DNA of 50,465 bases, taken from positions 1 through 50,465 of the forward strand of contig DGHL01000071.1 of assembly GCA_002392645.1 (NCBI GenBank), given 5' to 3'. The DNA is from Prevotellaceae bacterium UBA3849 (GTDB lineage: Bacteria > Bacteroidota > Bacteroidia > Bacteroidales > Bacteroidaceae). The translations under genes were made by a program, and so were the position numbers. The stretch's first letter is position 1, and every line of letters begins with the position of its first letter. A model generated the notes under the pieces. That model was not told the DNA's origin. It searched no databases and saw only the letters and a list, made by a program, of their open reading frames with translations. Shown here in pieces: positions 17,080 through 26,150 of this stretch.

Positions 17080-17209
17080 AGTTCACGGTTCATAATTCAT
17101 AGAGCATGGTTTTGCATGGCTAAGCCATACATGGTTCGGAGCACGTCTCGCAATCTAATGACAGTGAGAGAATGCATGGCAGAGGGTTATGGATTATGAA
17201 CCGTGAACT
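17080..17209. repeat. Long inverted repeat between DUF1573 and rel-type genes
   Basis: The arms at 17080-17101 and 17188-17209 (AGTTCACGGTTCATAAT...) match almost perfectly in inverse orientation around 86 bases. The interior contains ATGGCTAAGCCAT. It looks like a small mobile repeat or a large hairpin. The right arm covers an apparent upstream GTG start of the next gene, which argues for the later ATG. Confidence 0.75.
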
Positions 17210-17226
17210 ATGTATTATGGAATTTT

Positions 17227-19449
17227 ATGACTTTCACCGATACAGAAAAAGATAAGGCATTGGGAGTTATAAACTCTCTCAGAAACCGCTTAGGTACGGC
17301 GTTGCTTCCCGACGACGAGGGGAAGTTGCGCCGTATTCTTTTTACTGCGATGGAAGAGGGTAGGGTGCAGCGCGACGTGTTCGGGCTGAATCCCGTGCTG
17401 ATGGCAATGCAGACAGCATTTATAGCCGTCGAAGAGATAGGCTTGAGACGTGACGGCGTGATAGCCACGTTGCTGTCGCCGATAGTGATGAATGCCGCAT
17501 ACTCGCCGCAAGAGGTGGGTATGGAGTTTGGCACGGGACCGCAGAATATACTGCACGGACTGATGCGTGTGCAGGAACTGTATAAGAAGACGCCGGTGAT
17601 AGAGTCGGAGAACTTCCGTAACCTGTTGCTGTCGTTTGCAGAGGATATGCGCGTCATTCTCATAATGATAGCCGACCGCGTGAACATCATGCGTGAGATA
17701 CGTGATGCGGAGAATAAGGATGCACAGCACAGGGTGGCGGAGGAGGCAAGCTACCTCTATGCACCATTGGCACATAAATTGGGACTCTATAAGCTGAAGA
17801 GCGAGTTGGAGGATCTGTCGCTGAAGTATCTGGAGCATGATGCCTACTACCACATAAAAGAGAAACTCTCTGCCACTAAGAGGGCAAGGGACAAATACAT
17901 AGAAGATTTCATCGGGCCGGTAAGGCAGCGCTTGGAGGCAGCCGGACTGAAGTTCCACATGAAGGGACGCACCAAGTCCATACACTCCATCTGGCAGAAG
18001 ATGAAGAAGCAGAAATGCCCATTCGAGGGTGTGTATGACCTCTTCGCCATAAGGGTGATACTTGACAGCAAACCGGAGCGCGAGAAGATGGAATGCTGGC
18101 AGACGTACAGTATCATAACTGATATGTACCAGCCAAACCCGAAGCGCCTGCGCGATTGGCTCAGTGTGCCTAAGAGTAACGGCTATGAGTCACTCCATAT
18201 CACAGTGCTGGGACCGGAAAACAAATGGGTGGAGGTGCAGATACGCACAGAGCGCATGGACGAGATTGCCGAGCGCGGACTTGCGGCGCATTGGCGCTAT
18301 AAAGGCGTGAAGGCAAGCGGCGGCGGTATGGACGAATGGCTGGGTGCCATACGTCGTGCCTTGGAGGCAGGCGACGATATGCAGGTGATGGACCAGTTCC
18401 GTATGGAACTCTATGAGGATGAGGTGTTTGTCTTTACACCGAAAGGCGAGATACGCAAATTCCCCGTAGGGGCTACCGTGCTCGACTTTGCATATCATAT
18501 ACACTCGCGCATAGGCAATCAGTGTGTAGGCGCACTGATAAACGGACGTAATGCGCAGCTGAAGGAAGAACTGCACTCCGGTGATACCGTGGAGATAATG
18601 ACGTCGGCACAGCAGAAGCCTAAGCACGACTGGCTGCAGATAGTGAAGACGTCGCATGCACGAAGCAAGATAAGACTTGCGCTGAAAGAGTCGCAGGCAC
18701 GCGACGGACTGTATGCCAAGGAGGTGCTCTACAGACGTTTCAAAAACCGTAAGATAGAGATTGATGAGCCGCTTATGCAGCAGCTTATCAAGAAGATGGG
18801 ATATAAGGAGGTGTCAGACTTCTACATAGCCATTGCCAACGAGCAACTTGACGTGCTCACTGTGATAGACCGCTATCTTGAGATGCGGCAGCCGCAAGGA
18901 ACGGCGCAAGAGGGCGACGCTACCGTGCGTAAGAGTGCGGCAGACTTCGTGTTGAAGGAGCAAGGCATTGTGGATGACGGTACGACGCACCGCTATATGA
19001 GCGACGATGTACTTGTCATAGACCGTAACCTTAAGGGACTGGACTATACGTTGGCAAAATGCTGTCATCCTATCTATGGCGATGACGTATTCGGTTTCGT
19101 TACTGTCTCCGGTGGCATAAAGATACATCGCTGCGACTGTCCTAACGCCACAGACCTGCGCTCACGTTTCGGCTATCGCATAGTAAGGGCAAAGTGGAGC
19201 GGCAAGGGCACCGGGCGCTACGACATCACGTTGCAGGTGATAGGCAATGATGACATCAACATAGTGAACAATATAACATCCGTGATAGCGAAGGAGGGTG
19301 ATATAAGTCTGCGCAACATAAGCATAGACAGTGACGACGGATTGTTCAGGGGCGTCATAACCGTAGCCCTTGACGATACCTCGCGTCTGAACTCACTTGC
19401 CAGGAAACTGCAAAACGTAAAAGGCGTAAGGAGCGTGAAGCGAATGTAA
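17227..19449 (+). CDS. RelA/SpoT-type (p)ppGpp synthetase with degenerate hydrolase domain
   Basis: A long RSH protein of 740 residues that makes the stringent-response alarmone (p)ppGpp. Domain order: HD-like region (about 45-190), synthetase (about 245-375), TGS (about 395-460), zinc-finger-like region with K-C-C-H-P and C-D-C-P (about 610-650), ACT (about 660-740). The synthetase keeps G-R-T-K-S-I-H-S-I-W, P-K-S-N-G-Y-E-S-L-H and V-Q-I-R-T. In the HD region the expected H-D is S-P (residues 84-85), so hydrolysis is probably lost. The loop that is RFKD in bifunctional and EFDD in synthetase-only enzymes reads R-L-R-D here. I prefer ATG 17227, since the upstream GTG (17203) lies in an inverted-repeat arm. 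Codons for Ile are mainly ATA. Confidence 0.88.
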   Translation: MTFTDTEKDKALGVINSLRNRLGTALLPDDEGKLRRILFTAMEEGRVQRDVFGLNPVLMAMQTAFIAVEEIGLRRDGVIATLLSPIVMNAAYSPQEVGMEFGTGPQNILHGLMRVQELYKKTPVIESENFRNLLLSFAEDMRVILIMIADRVNIMREIRDAENKDAQHRVAEEASYLYAPLAHKLGLYKLKSELEDLSLKYLEHDAYYHIKEKLSATKRARDKYIEDFIGPVRQRLEAAGLKFHMKGRTKSIHSIWQKMKKQKCPFEGVYDLFAIRVILDSKPEREKMECWQTYSIITDMYQPNPKRLRDWLSVPKSNGYESLHITVLGPENKWVEVQIRTERMDEIAERGLAAHWRYKGVKASGGGMDEWLGAIRRALEAGDDMQVMDQFRMELYEDEVFVFTPKGEIRKFPVGATVLDFAYHIHSRIGNQCVGALINGRNAQLKEELHSGDTVEIMTSAQQKPKHDWLQIVKTSHARSKIRLALKESQARDGLYAKEVLYRRFKNRKIEIDEPLMQQLIKKMGYKEVSDFYIAIANEQLDVLTVIDRYLEMRQPQGTAQEGDATVRKSAADFVLKEQGIVDDGTTHRYMSDDVLVIDRNLKGLDYTLAKCCHPIYGDDVFGFVTVSGGIKIHRCDCPNATDLRSRFGYRIVRAKWSGKGTGRYDITLQVIGNDDINIVNNITSVIAKEGDISLRNISIDSDDGLFRGVITVALDDTSRLNSLARKLQNVKGVRSVKRM

Positions 19450-19478
19450 GTAAACTAATTAGTTTTCGAGCGCAATAC

Positions 19479-19509
19479 TTGCGAGATTTGGAAAAAATTA
19501 GTAACTTTG
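19479..19509 (+). promoter_or_regulatory. pheT promoter
   Basis: TAACTTTG at 19502-19509 with a weak TTG (19479-19481) 20 bases upstream. The leader of about 60 bases contains a small TATGC / GCATA hairpin (19518-19537). Confidence 0.6.
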
Positions 19510-19574
19510 CACTTTGTTATGCTGTATAAACGGCATACGTTGTATCAGGAATTAAAATAATTACAAAATAAAAG

Positions 19575-22058
19575 ATGAACATTTCTTATAAATGGCTTAA
19601 GGAGTATGTTGACTTCGACCTTACACCGGAAGAGGTGTGCGCTGCGCTGACAAGCACAGGACTGGAGGTTGACGCTCTGGAAGAAGTACAGACTATCAAG
19701 GGTGGTCTGAAAGGACTCTATGTAGGACAGGTGCTGACTTGTGAGCCTCACCCAGACTCTGACCACATGCACGTATGTACGGTGGATCTCGGTAAGAAGA
19801 ATGAGGATGGCACTGCGGCTGCTCCTTCACAAATCGTGTGTGGCGCACCTAACGTGGCAGCCGGACAGAAGGTCATCGTGGCTGACCTCGGTTGCGTGCT
19901 CTATGATGGCGACAAGGAGTTTAAGATTAAGAAGTCAAAGCTGCGTGGCGTGGAGTCAAACGGCATGATTTGTGCTGAGGATGAAATCGGCGTGGGTACA
20001 AGCCACGACGGTATCATCGTACTGCCGGAAGATGCCAAGGTGGGTACTCCTGCTGCAGAATACTATAACCTTGAGAGCGACTGGCTCATTGAGGTTGACA
20101 TCACTGCAAACCGTGCTGATGCCCTGTCACACTACGGCGTGGCACGCGACCTCTATGCATGGATGCTGGCAAACGGTAAGCAGACTACACTGCACCGTCC
20201 TTCATGCGACGACTTCAAGGTTGACAACAACGACCTGCCTATCGACGTTGAGATACAGAACACTGAGGCTTGTCGCAGATATGCCTGCTTGAGCCTTACC
20301 GACTGTGAGGTGAAGGAATCACCTGAATGGCTGAAGAATAAGCTGACCGTGATAGGTCTGCGCCCAATCAATAACATCGTTGACATCACTAACTATGTCA
20401 TGATGGCTTACGGTCAGCCAATGCACTGCTTCGATGCAGACATGGTGAAGGGCAACAAGATTGTCGTTAAGGACCAGAATGCAGGTAAGAAGTTCGTTAC
20501 GCTTGACGGTGAGGAGCATACTCTCGGTGAGCATGACCTCGCTATCTGCAACGCTGAGGAACCAATGTGCATAGCTGGTGTATTCGGTGGTAAGGGGTCC
20601 GGCACATACGAGACGACAAAGAACGTAGTGCTTGAGTCCGCTTATTTCCACCCAACATGGATACGTAAGTCTGCACGTCGTCATGGTCTTTCTACTGATG
20701 CGTCATTCCGTTTCGAGCGCGGCATTGATCCAAACGGAGCAATATACGCACTGAAGCAGGCTGCGCTGCTGTGTAAGGAACTGGCTGGGGCGAAGGTTTC
20801 AATGGAGATAAAGGATGTATATCCTAATCCTATCGAGAACCCAAAGATGCGCCTCGACTTCACATACGTGGACAATCTCATCGGTAAGAAGATAGGCAAC
20901 GACACTATAAAGAACATACTCAAGTCGCTCGAGATAGAGATAAACGCTGAGGATGCTGAAGGACTTGACATCACTGTTCCTGCATACCGCGTGGACGTGC
21001 AGCGCCCATGCGACGTAGTGGAGGACATACTGCGTATCTATGGATATAACAATGTGGAGATACCTACACAACTGAAGTCAACGCTTACTGTAAAGGACTT
21101 TGAGGACCAGCGCCATAAGCTGATGAACCTCGTGGCAGAGCAGCTCGTTGGTGCAGGCTTCAACGAGATTCTCAATAACTCACTGACGAAGGGTGCGTAC
21201 TACGCTGACCTCAAGGCTTACCCTGCAGACAAGTGCGTAACGATAGTCAACCCACTGTCAAGCGACCTTAACGTGATGCGTCAGTCACTGTTGTTCGGCG
21301 GCCTGGAGAGCATCATGCGCAACGCTAACCGTCGTATGCCGAACCTCCGCTTCTTTGAGTTTGGTAACTGCTATCAGCACTTTAACGAGAAGAAGGATGA
21401 TGAGAACCCGATGAAGGCATACTCTGAGGAGAGCCACCTCGGACTGTGGATTACAGGTAAGCGTGTGGAAGGTTCTTGGATACATGCAGACGAGGACTCT
21501 ACATACTATGAGCTGAAGGCACACGTTGACAACATCCTTCGCCGTATCGGTATGCCACAGGGTATGCTTGTATGCGAAAAGACAGACAATGACATCTTCT
21601 CTACAGGTATCAAGATGATGAACCGTGGCGGAAAGGTATTCGTCGAGATGGGTATCGTAAGCAAGAAGTTGCAGAAGCAGGCAGATATCGCTGCACCGGT
21701 ATATTTCGCAGACATTAACTGGACACTGGTTACAAATGCTGTGAAGAAGAGTGCAGTGCACTTTACTGAGATACCTAAGTATCCTGCAGTAAGTCGTGAC
21801 CTTGCTTTGCTCCTTGATAAGAACATAGAGTTTGCACAGGTGGAGCAGATAGCACGTCAGACAGAGAAGAAACTGCTGAAGAAGGTGGAGCTGTTTGATG
21901 TCTATGAGGGCAAGAACCTGCCAGAGGGCAAAAAGTCATACGCCGTTAACTTCGTATTGCAGGACAGCGAGAAGACGATGAACGACAAGGCTATCGATGC
22001 CATCATGAACAAGCTCATCAATAACCTCAAGAAGCAGCTTAACTGCGAACTGAGATGA
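19575..22058 (+). CDS. pheT: Phenylalanyl-tRNA synthetase beta subunit
   Basis: 827 residues, the usual bacterial PheT length. It pairs with PheS (not in the window) to charge tRNA-Phe. Domains in order: the N-terminal M-N-I-S-Y-K-W-L-K-E-Y motif; the tRNA-binding EMAP/OB fold (about 40-165, with H-P-D-S-D-H-M-H-V and I-V-C-G-A-P-N-V); the B3/B4 editing module (about 225-405, with P-I-N-N-I-V-D-I-T-N-Y-V-M); B5 (about 415-490); the catalytic-like core; and the anticodon-binding ferredoxin fold at the end (F-T-E-I-P-K-Y-P-A-V-S-R-D-L-A). The first 11 Ile codons are 7 ATC, 4 ATT and no ATA, unlike most neighbours. Confidence 0.97.
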   Translation: MNISYKWLKEYVDFDLTPEEVCAALTSTGLEVDALEEVQTIKGGLKGLYVGQVLTCEPHPDSDHMHVCTVDLGKKNEDGTAAAPSQIVCGAPNVAAGQKVIVADLGCVLYDGDKEFKIKKSKLRGVESNGMICAEDEIGVGTSHDGIIVLPEDAKVGTPAAEYYNLESDWLIEVDITANRADALSHYGVARDLYAWMLANGKQTTLHRPSCDDFKVDNNDLPIDVEIQNTEACRRYACLSLTDCEVKESPEWLKNKLTVIGLRPINNIVDITNYVMMAYGQPMHCFDADMVKGNKIVVKDQNAGKKFVTLDGEEHTLGEHDLAICNAEEPMCIAGVFGGKGSGTYETTKNVVLESAYFHPTWIRKSARRHGLSTDASFRFERGIDPNGAIYALKQAALLCKELAGAKVSMEIKDVYPNPIENPKMRLDFTYVDNLIGKKIGNDTIKNILKSLEIEINAEDAEGLDITVPAYRVDVQRPCDVVEDILRIYGYNNVEIPTQLKSTLTVKDFEDQRHKLMNLVAEQLVGAGFNEILNNSLTKGAYYADLKAYPADKCVTIVNPLSSDLNVMRQSLLFGGLESIMRNANRRMPNLRFFEFGNCYQHFNEKKDDENPMKAYSEESHLGLWITGKRVEGSWIHADEDSTYYELKAHVDNILRRIGMPQGMLVCEKTDNDIFSTGIKMMNRGGKVFVEMGIVSKKLQKQADIAAPVYFADINWTLVTNAVKKSAVHFTEIPKYPAVSRDLALLLDKNIEFAQVEQIARQTEKKLLKKVELFDVYEGKNLPEGKKSYAVNFVLQDSEKTMNDKAIDAIMNKLINNLKKQLNCELR

Positions 22059-22063
22059 TGCTT

Positions 22064-22211
22064 AATTCATAATTCATAATTCATCGCTCGGCGCTTGCGA
22101 CGCTTTTAAAAAGGCCGCAGGCCGACTAAAAGAATTCATAATTCGTAATTAAATAATTAATAATCCCCCTGACTCTTATTCCCTCCCTGCCGGGGAGGGA
22201 CGGGGTGGGGC
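22064..22211. repeat. Composite intergenic repeat after pheT
   Basis: AATTCATAATTC occurs at 22064-22075, 22071-22082 and 22133-22144, around a stretch rich in GC and CG steps. A G/C hairpin module CCCTCCCTGCCGGGGAGGG (22181-22199), then ACGGGGTGGGG, follows. The G/C module recurs in the gap at 28052-28190. Confidence 0.6.
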
Positions 22212-22233
22212 TCATAATTCACTTATATATCCA

Positions 22234-22971
22234 ATGGGAAGAGCATTTGAATATCGTAAGGCCACCAAGTTGAAGCGTTGGGGCCACATGGCAAAAACTT
22301 TTACACGTCTGGGCAAGCAGATTGCCATTGCCGTAAAGGCTGGTGGTCCTGATGCAGACACAAACCCTACACTGCGTTCTATCATCGCTACATGTAAGCG
22401 TGAGAACATGCCTAAGGACAACATTGAGCGTGCTATCAAGAATGCTATGGGTAAGGACCAGTCTGATTACAAGGAGGTTACTTACGAAGGATACGGCCCT
22501 CACGGAATTGCCGTATTCGTTGATACACTGACAGACAACACCACACGTACAGTGGCTGACGTTCGTTCAGTGTTTAATAAGTTCTCTGGTAACCTCGGTA
22601 CTACAGGTTCACTGAGCTTTCTCTTCGATCACAAGTGCGTGTTCACTTTCAAGAAGCCTGCAGACCTCGACATGGACGACCTCATCCTTGAACTCATTGA
22701 CTTCAACGTTGATGATGAGTTTGACGAGAACTATGACGAGGAGAAGGATGAGACAACAATCTCTATCTATGGTGATCCAAAGTCATACGCACAGATTCAG
22801 AAGTTCCTTGAGGAAAAGGGCTTTGAGGAAATCGGTGGTGAGTTCACCTACATTCCTAATGACCTGAAGGATGTTGACGAGGAGCAGCGTGCTACCATCG
22901 ACAAGATGATAGAGAAGCTCGAGGAGTTTGACGACGTTCAGACCGTTTACACCAACATGAAGCCAGAATAA
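22234..22971 (+). CDS. YebC/PmpR family protein (TACO1-like)
   Basis: 245 residues, the normal length for the family. It opens M-G-R-A-F-E-Y-R-K-A-T-K and carries the hallmark N-P-T-L-R-S-I-I-A and N-M-P-K-D-N-I-E-R-A-I-K-N-A. Next come Y-E-G-Y-G-P-H-G-I-A and an acidic C-terminal domain. Family members are described both as DNA-binding regulators and, more recently, as helpers of ribosomes at difficult peptide sequences; which applies here is not visible. Codon use is ATC/ATT-rich like pheT, suggesting strong expression. A clear terminator follows. Confidence 0.92.
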   Translation: MGRAFEYRKATKLKRWGHMAKTFTRLGKQIAIAVKAGGPDADTNPTLRSIIATCKRENMPKDNIERAIKNAMGKDQSDYKEVTYEGYGPHGIAVFVDTLTDNTTRTVADVRSVFNKFSGNLGTTGSLSFLFDHKCVFTFKKPADLDMDDLILELIDFNVDDEFDENYDEEKDETTISIYGDPKSYAQIQKFLEEKGFEEIGGEFTYIPNDLKDVDEEQRATIDKMIEKLEEFDDVQTVYTNMKPE

Positions 22972-23018
22972 GGCTAAAGGTTTAGAGTTTAAGGTTTAAA
23001 GTTTAAAGTATAATTAGT

Positions 23019-23050
23019 AGAGGTGACATCATTTGATGTCACCTCTTTTT
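23019..23050 (+). terminator. Terminator after the yebC-family gene
   Basis: A perfect 12-bp stem, AGAGGTGACATC / GATGTCACCTCT, with loop ATTT, then a T run. Confidence 0.9.
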
Positions 23051-23147
23051 GTATCATGAAAAAGTTACTCAGTTGATGGCTATTTTATAAGAAATGATGT
23101 AAGTTTGTGTTTTTTTGCTCTTTTAATGTGGTAGAATTGAATAAAGA

Positions 23148-23179
23148 TTTGTTACTTTCAAATTTTATTTGTAACTTTG
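23148..23179 (+). promoter_or_regulatory. Promoter of the GH28-GH105 gene
   Basis: TTTG (23148-23151), 20 bases, TAACTTTG (23172-23179). A leader of about 40 bases precedes the ATG. Confidence 0.7.
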
Positions 23180-23224
23180 TGACAAATTTGACCTGAACCA
23201 ATTATCAAAACAAATAACCATATT

Positions 23225-25936
23225 ATGAGAAAACTATCAACAAAACTAATGACCATCAGTTTGCTTGCACTGTTTAGCGTTATGTCGCAAGTGGCTGGTG
23301 CCACAGAAGGATGGGATGAGGCTCTGTATAAACAGATTGAGAGTCGCATCGTAGCCCCAACATTTAAGAATAAGACTTACAACATCAAGAAATACGGTGC
23401 ATCCGTAAAGTCAAGTGCTGCGAAAAACCAGCAAGCTATCAACAAAGCCATAGAGGTGTGCTCAAAGGCTGGTGGTGGTAAGGTCATTGTGCCTGCAGGT
23501 ACATATCTTACCGGCGCTATTCGTATGCAATCTAACGTAAATCTCGTGATAGAGAAAGGTGCTACCATCCTCTTTGCATACGAGCCAGACCTTTATCCAA
23601 TGGTTAAGACACGTTGGGAAGGTCTCGATCTGATGAACTACTCTGCCTGCATCTATGCTTATCAGGCACAGAACGTCGCCATCAGCGGTGAGGGAACCAT
23701 TGATGGCAATGGCGAGAACGAGACATGGTGGCAGTGGTGCGGAGCAAAGAAATTCGGCTTTGATCCCAACAAGACTCCTCAGTCACAGGCTATGCCTTAC
23801 CTCGGTAGCGACAAGTTCGGCAAGGACTCACTAGGCAACCAGTTGAGCAATCGCAACACCTTGTTGTGGATGTCAGACAATAACATACCTGTTGAGCAGC
23901 GCATCTTCGGCAAGGGCCATGGTATGCGTCCGCAGTTGGTAAACTTCTATGAGTGTCAGAACATACTCATTGAGGGCGTTACAATGCTGCGCTCACCTTT
24001 CTGGGTAATTACGCCAACTCTTTCAAAGAACATCACCGTGCGTAAGGTTAAGGTTATCAACGAAGGTCCTAATGGCGATGGTTGTGACCCTGAGTCATGT
24101 GAAGATGTGCTGATAGAAGATTGTATCTTCCATACAGGCGATGACTGTATAGCTATCAAGAGTGGTCGTAATGCTGACGGACGTCGTGCCAACGTACCTT
24201 CACAGAATATCATCATACGTCGATGTACGATGGAAGATGGACATGGTGGCGTAGTACTCGGTTCTGAGATTTCAGCAGGTGTACGCAATGTGTTTGCAGA
24301 GGACTGCAAGATGGATTCACCAAACCTTGACCGTGTGTTGCGTATCAAGACAAACACCTGTCGTGGTGGTGTGACGGAGAATGTTTTTATGCGTAATATA
24401 GAGGTGGGACAGTGTCGTGAGGCAGTGCTGCGTATCAACCTCGTATATGAGCCAAAAGAGCAGGCAAAGCGTGGCTTTATTCCAACCGTGCGCAACGTAT
24501 ATATGGAGAATGTGACTTGTCAGAAATCACGTTACGGCATTTTGCTCAACGGACTGGAGGACCACGACAATATATATAATATTAATGTAAAGAACTGTAC
24601 CTTCAACGGGGTGCAGGATGAGAAGGTGCGCAAGACCGGCAAGTGCCACGACATACACTTTGACAACCTCCGCATCAACGGCGAGTTGGTTCTTTCAGAG
24701 CCACCATTCCAACACTATTCCGAGTGGATGTCATGGAGTGAGATGCAACGCGTGCCAAATCCTATATACCTTGACTTCACCGACCCGGCAAAGCGTCCTA
24801 ACGGCAAGTGGTCATACGTGATGGGCATAGAACTCGAGGGTATTCTCGATACATGGCTGGCATACCAGAATCCTATCTTCAAGGATTACGTCATACGTTA
24901 TCCTGAGCAGATGATTAAGGCTGACGGTACCACTACAGGTTATGACATAAAGGCCTATAACCTCGACAATATCCGTCCGGCCCGCTTCATACTGCGTATG
25001 AACCGTCTGTTCCCACATGAGGGCTCAGACAAGGCACTGCAGACTTTCTTCCGTCAGTTGGAAGAACAGCCACGCACAAAGGAAGGTGTATGGTGGCACA
25101 AGGAGATATACCACTGGCAGGTATGGCTTGACGGTATCTACATGGGACTGCCATTCTACACTCTCTCAGCTGCAGAGCTGAAGGGTGAGAAGGCTGCAAA
25201 GAAATACTATGATGATGCCGTTGACCAGATAGGAAAGACATTCCAACGCACCTACGATGCAAAGACTGGTCTGTGGAAACACGCATGGGACGAGACACAC
25301 ACCATGTTCTGGGCAAACAAGGAAACGGGACTGTCACAGCATACATGGGCTCGCGCCATGGGATGGTTCGTGATGGCGATGGTGGAGATACTCGATGCAC
25401 TGCCTGAGGGCTACGACCGCCGCGGTGAGGTGGTTGACATGTTACAGCAGGCCATGACCGCCGTGCTTAATTACCAGGACAAGAAGAGTGGTGTTTGGTT
25501 TGACGTGATGGACGTTAAGGACCCAAAGAACTACCTTGAGTCAACCGCTACGGCTATGTTCACCTACGCATTGCTCAAAGGTGCCCGCCTGGGTTACTTG
25601 CCTACAAAGGACAACTGGGCTGTGGGCAACAAGGAATGGCCTCTGTGTGATAAGGCAAAGGCTGCCGGCGCAGAGAAATATGACTTCAAGGCAGAAGGCG
25701 TGAAGGCTTATAAGAATATGTTGAAGCACTTCATAAAGGTGAACGACGACAAGACCATCAGTCTCACCCGCTGCTGCGCAGTGAGCGGACTGGGTCCAGA
25801 GAAGAGTCCAAACCGTGACGGCTCATTTGAATACTACATGTCAGAGCCTATCCGCGACAACGATGCCAAGGGCATAGGCCCGTTCATCTGGGCTTCGCTT
25901 GAGATGGAGCGCGACGGCTTTACTGCTGGATATTAA
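23225..25936 (+). CDS. Secreted GH28-GH105 fusion, pectin-degrading
   Basis: A 903-residue exported protein with two glycosidase domains. Signal peptide: about residues 1-26, ending near S-Q-V-A-G-A. Residues about 55-470 form a right-handed beta-helix of the GH28 polygalacturonase family. Key motifs are G-P-N-G-D-G-C-D-P-E-S, H-T-G-D-D-C-I-A-I-K-S-G (catalytic Asp pair), G-H-G-G-V-V-L-G-S-E and R-I-K-T. Residues about 560-900 resemble GH105 unsaturated uronyl hydrolases: W-W-H-K-E-I-Y-H-W-Q-V-W-L-D-G-I-Y-M-G-L-P-F-Y, H-A-W-D-E-T-H-T-M-F-W-A, H-T-W-A-R-A-M-G-W. The pair would act on pectic or rhamnogalacturonan chains. It has its own promoter and terminator, and no SusC/D or regulator gene adjoins it. 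Confidence 0.9.
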   Translation: MRKLSTKLMTISLLALFSVMSQVAGATEGWDEALYKQIESRIVAPTFKNKTYNIKKYGASVKSSAAKNQQAINKAIEVCSKAGGGKVIVPAGTYLTGAIRMQSNVNLVIEKGATILFAYEPDLYPMVKTRWEGLDLMNYSACIYAYQAQNVAISGEGTIDGNGENETWWQWCGAKKFGFDPNKTPQSQAMPYLGSDKFGKDSLGNQLSNRNTLLWMSDNNIPVEQRIFGKGHGMRPQLVNFYECQNILIEGVTMLRSPFWVITPTLSKNITVRKVKVINEGPNGDGCDPESCEDVLIEDCIFHTGDDCIAIKSGRNADGRRANVPSQNIIIRRCTMEDGHGGVVLGSEISAGVRNVFAEDCKMDSPNLDRVLRIKTNTCRGGVTENVFMRNIEVGQCREAVLRINLVYEPKEQAKRGFIPTVRNVYMENVTCQKSRYGILLNGLEDHDNIYNINVKNCTFNGVQDEKVRKTGKCHDIHFDNLRINGELVLSEPPFQHYSEWMSWSEMQRVPNPIYLDFTDPAKRPNGKWSYVMGIELEGILDTWLAYQNPIFKDYVIRYPEQMIKADGTTTGYDIKAYNLDNIRPARFILRMNRLFPHEGSDKALQTFFRQLEEQPRTKEGVWWHKEIYHWQVWLDGIYMGLPFYTLSAAELKGEKAAKKYYDDAVDQIGKTFQRTYDAKTGLWKHAWDETHTMFWANKETGLSQHTWARAMGWFVMAMVEILDALPEGYDRRGEVVDMLQQAMTAVLNYQDKKSGVWFDVMDVKDPKNYLESTATAMFTYALLKGARLGYLPTKDNWAVGNKEWPLCDKAKAAGAEKYDFKAEGVKAYKNMLKHFIKVNDDKTISLTRCCAVSGLGPEKSPNRDGSFEYYMSEPIRDNDAKGIGPFIWASLEMERDGFTAGY

Positions 25937-25952
25937 ACAGCAAAGGGAAAAC

Positions 25953-26001
25953 AAAAAAAAGAGTGAATAGTGAGTAATAACACTACTATTCACTCTTTTT
26001 T
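25953..26001 (+). terminator. Bidirectional-looking terminator after the pectinase gene
   Basis: AAAAGAGTGAATAGT pairs with ACTATTCACTCTTTT, followed by T residues. Stem sequence is akin to the GTGAAGAGTGAAGAA repeats seen elsewhere in the window. Confidence 0.8.
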
Positions 26002-26006
26002 AGTGC

Positions 26007-26022
26007 CCATGCTTAAGCATGG
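26007..26022. repeat. Perfect 16-bp palindrome
   Basis: CCATGCTTAAGCATGG is its own reverse complement. It lies between the terminator and the promoter of the protease gene. It could be an operator or chance; no second copy was seen in the window. Confidence 0.4.
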
Positions 26023-26080
26023 TATTAAACGGTTTTATATGCCCGTTTGTCGTTTGGTTTATCACTAAACAATGAAAAAT

Positions 26081-26112
26081 TTTGTAAGTTCGAAAAAAAA
26101 GATGTATCTTTG
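26081..26112 (+). promoter_or_regulatory. Promoter of the M6 protease gene
   Basis: TTTG (26081-26084), 20 bases, TATCTTTG (26105-26112), 39 bases before the ATG. Confidence 0.7.
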
Positions 26113-26150
26113 CAAGATAAAATATAACGTGGTAAATAATAAGAATCATA

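Noticed and set aside
17203..17226. GTG start of the RSH gene
   Set aside because: The added N-terminus (N-Y-V-L-W-N-F) partly derives from an inverted-repeat arm and is not family-like; ATG 17227 is preferred.
26007..26047. Palindrome and AAACGG/CCGTTT hairpin as a riboswitch
   Set aside because: It lies upstream of the promoter of the M6 gene, so it would not be in that mRNA.
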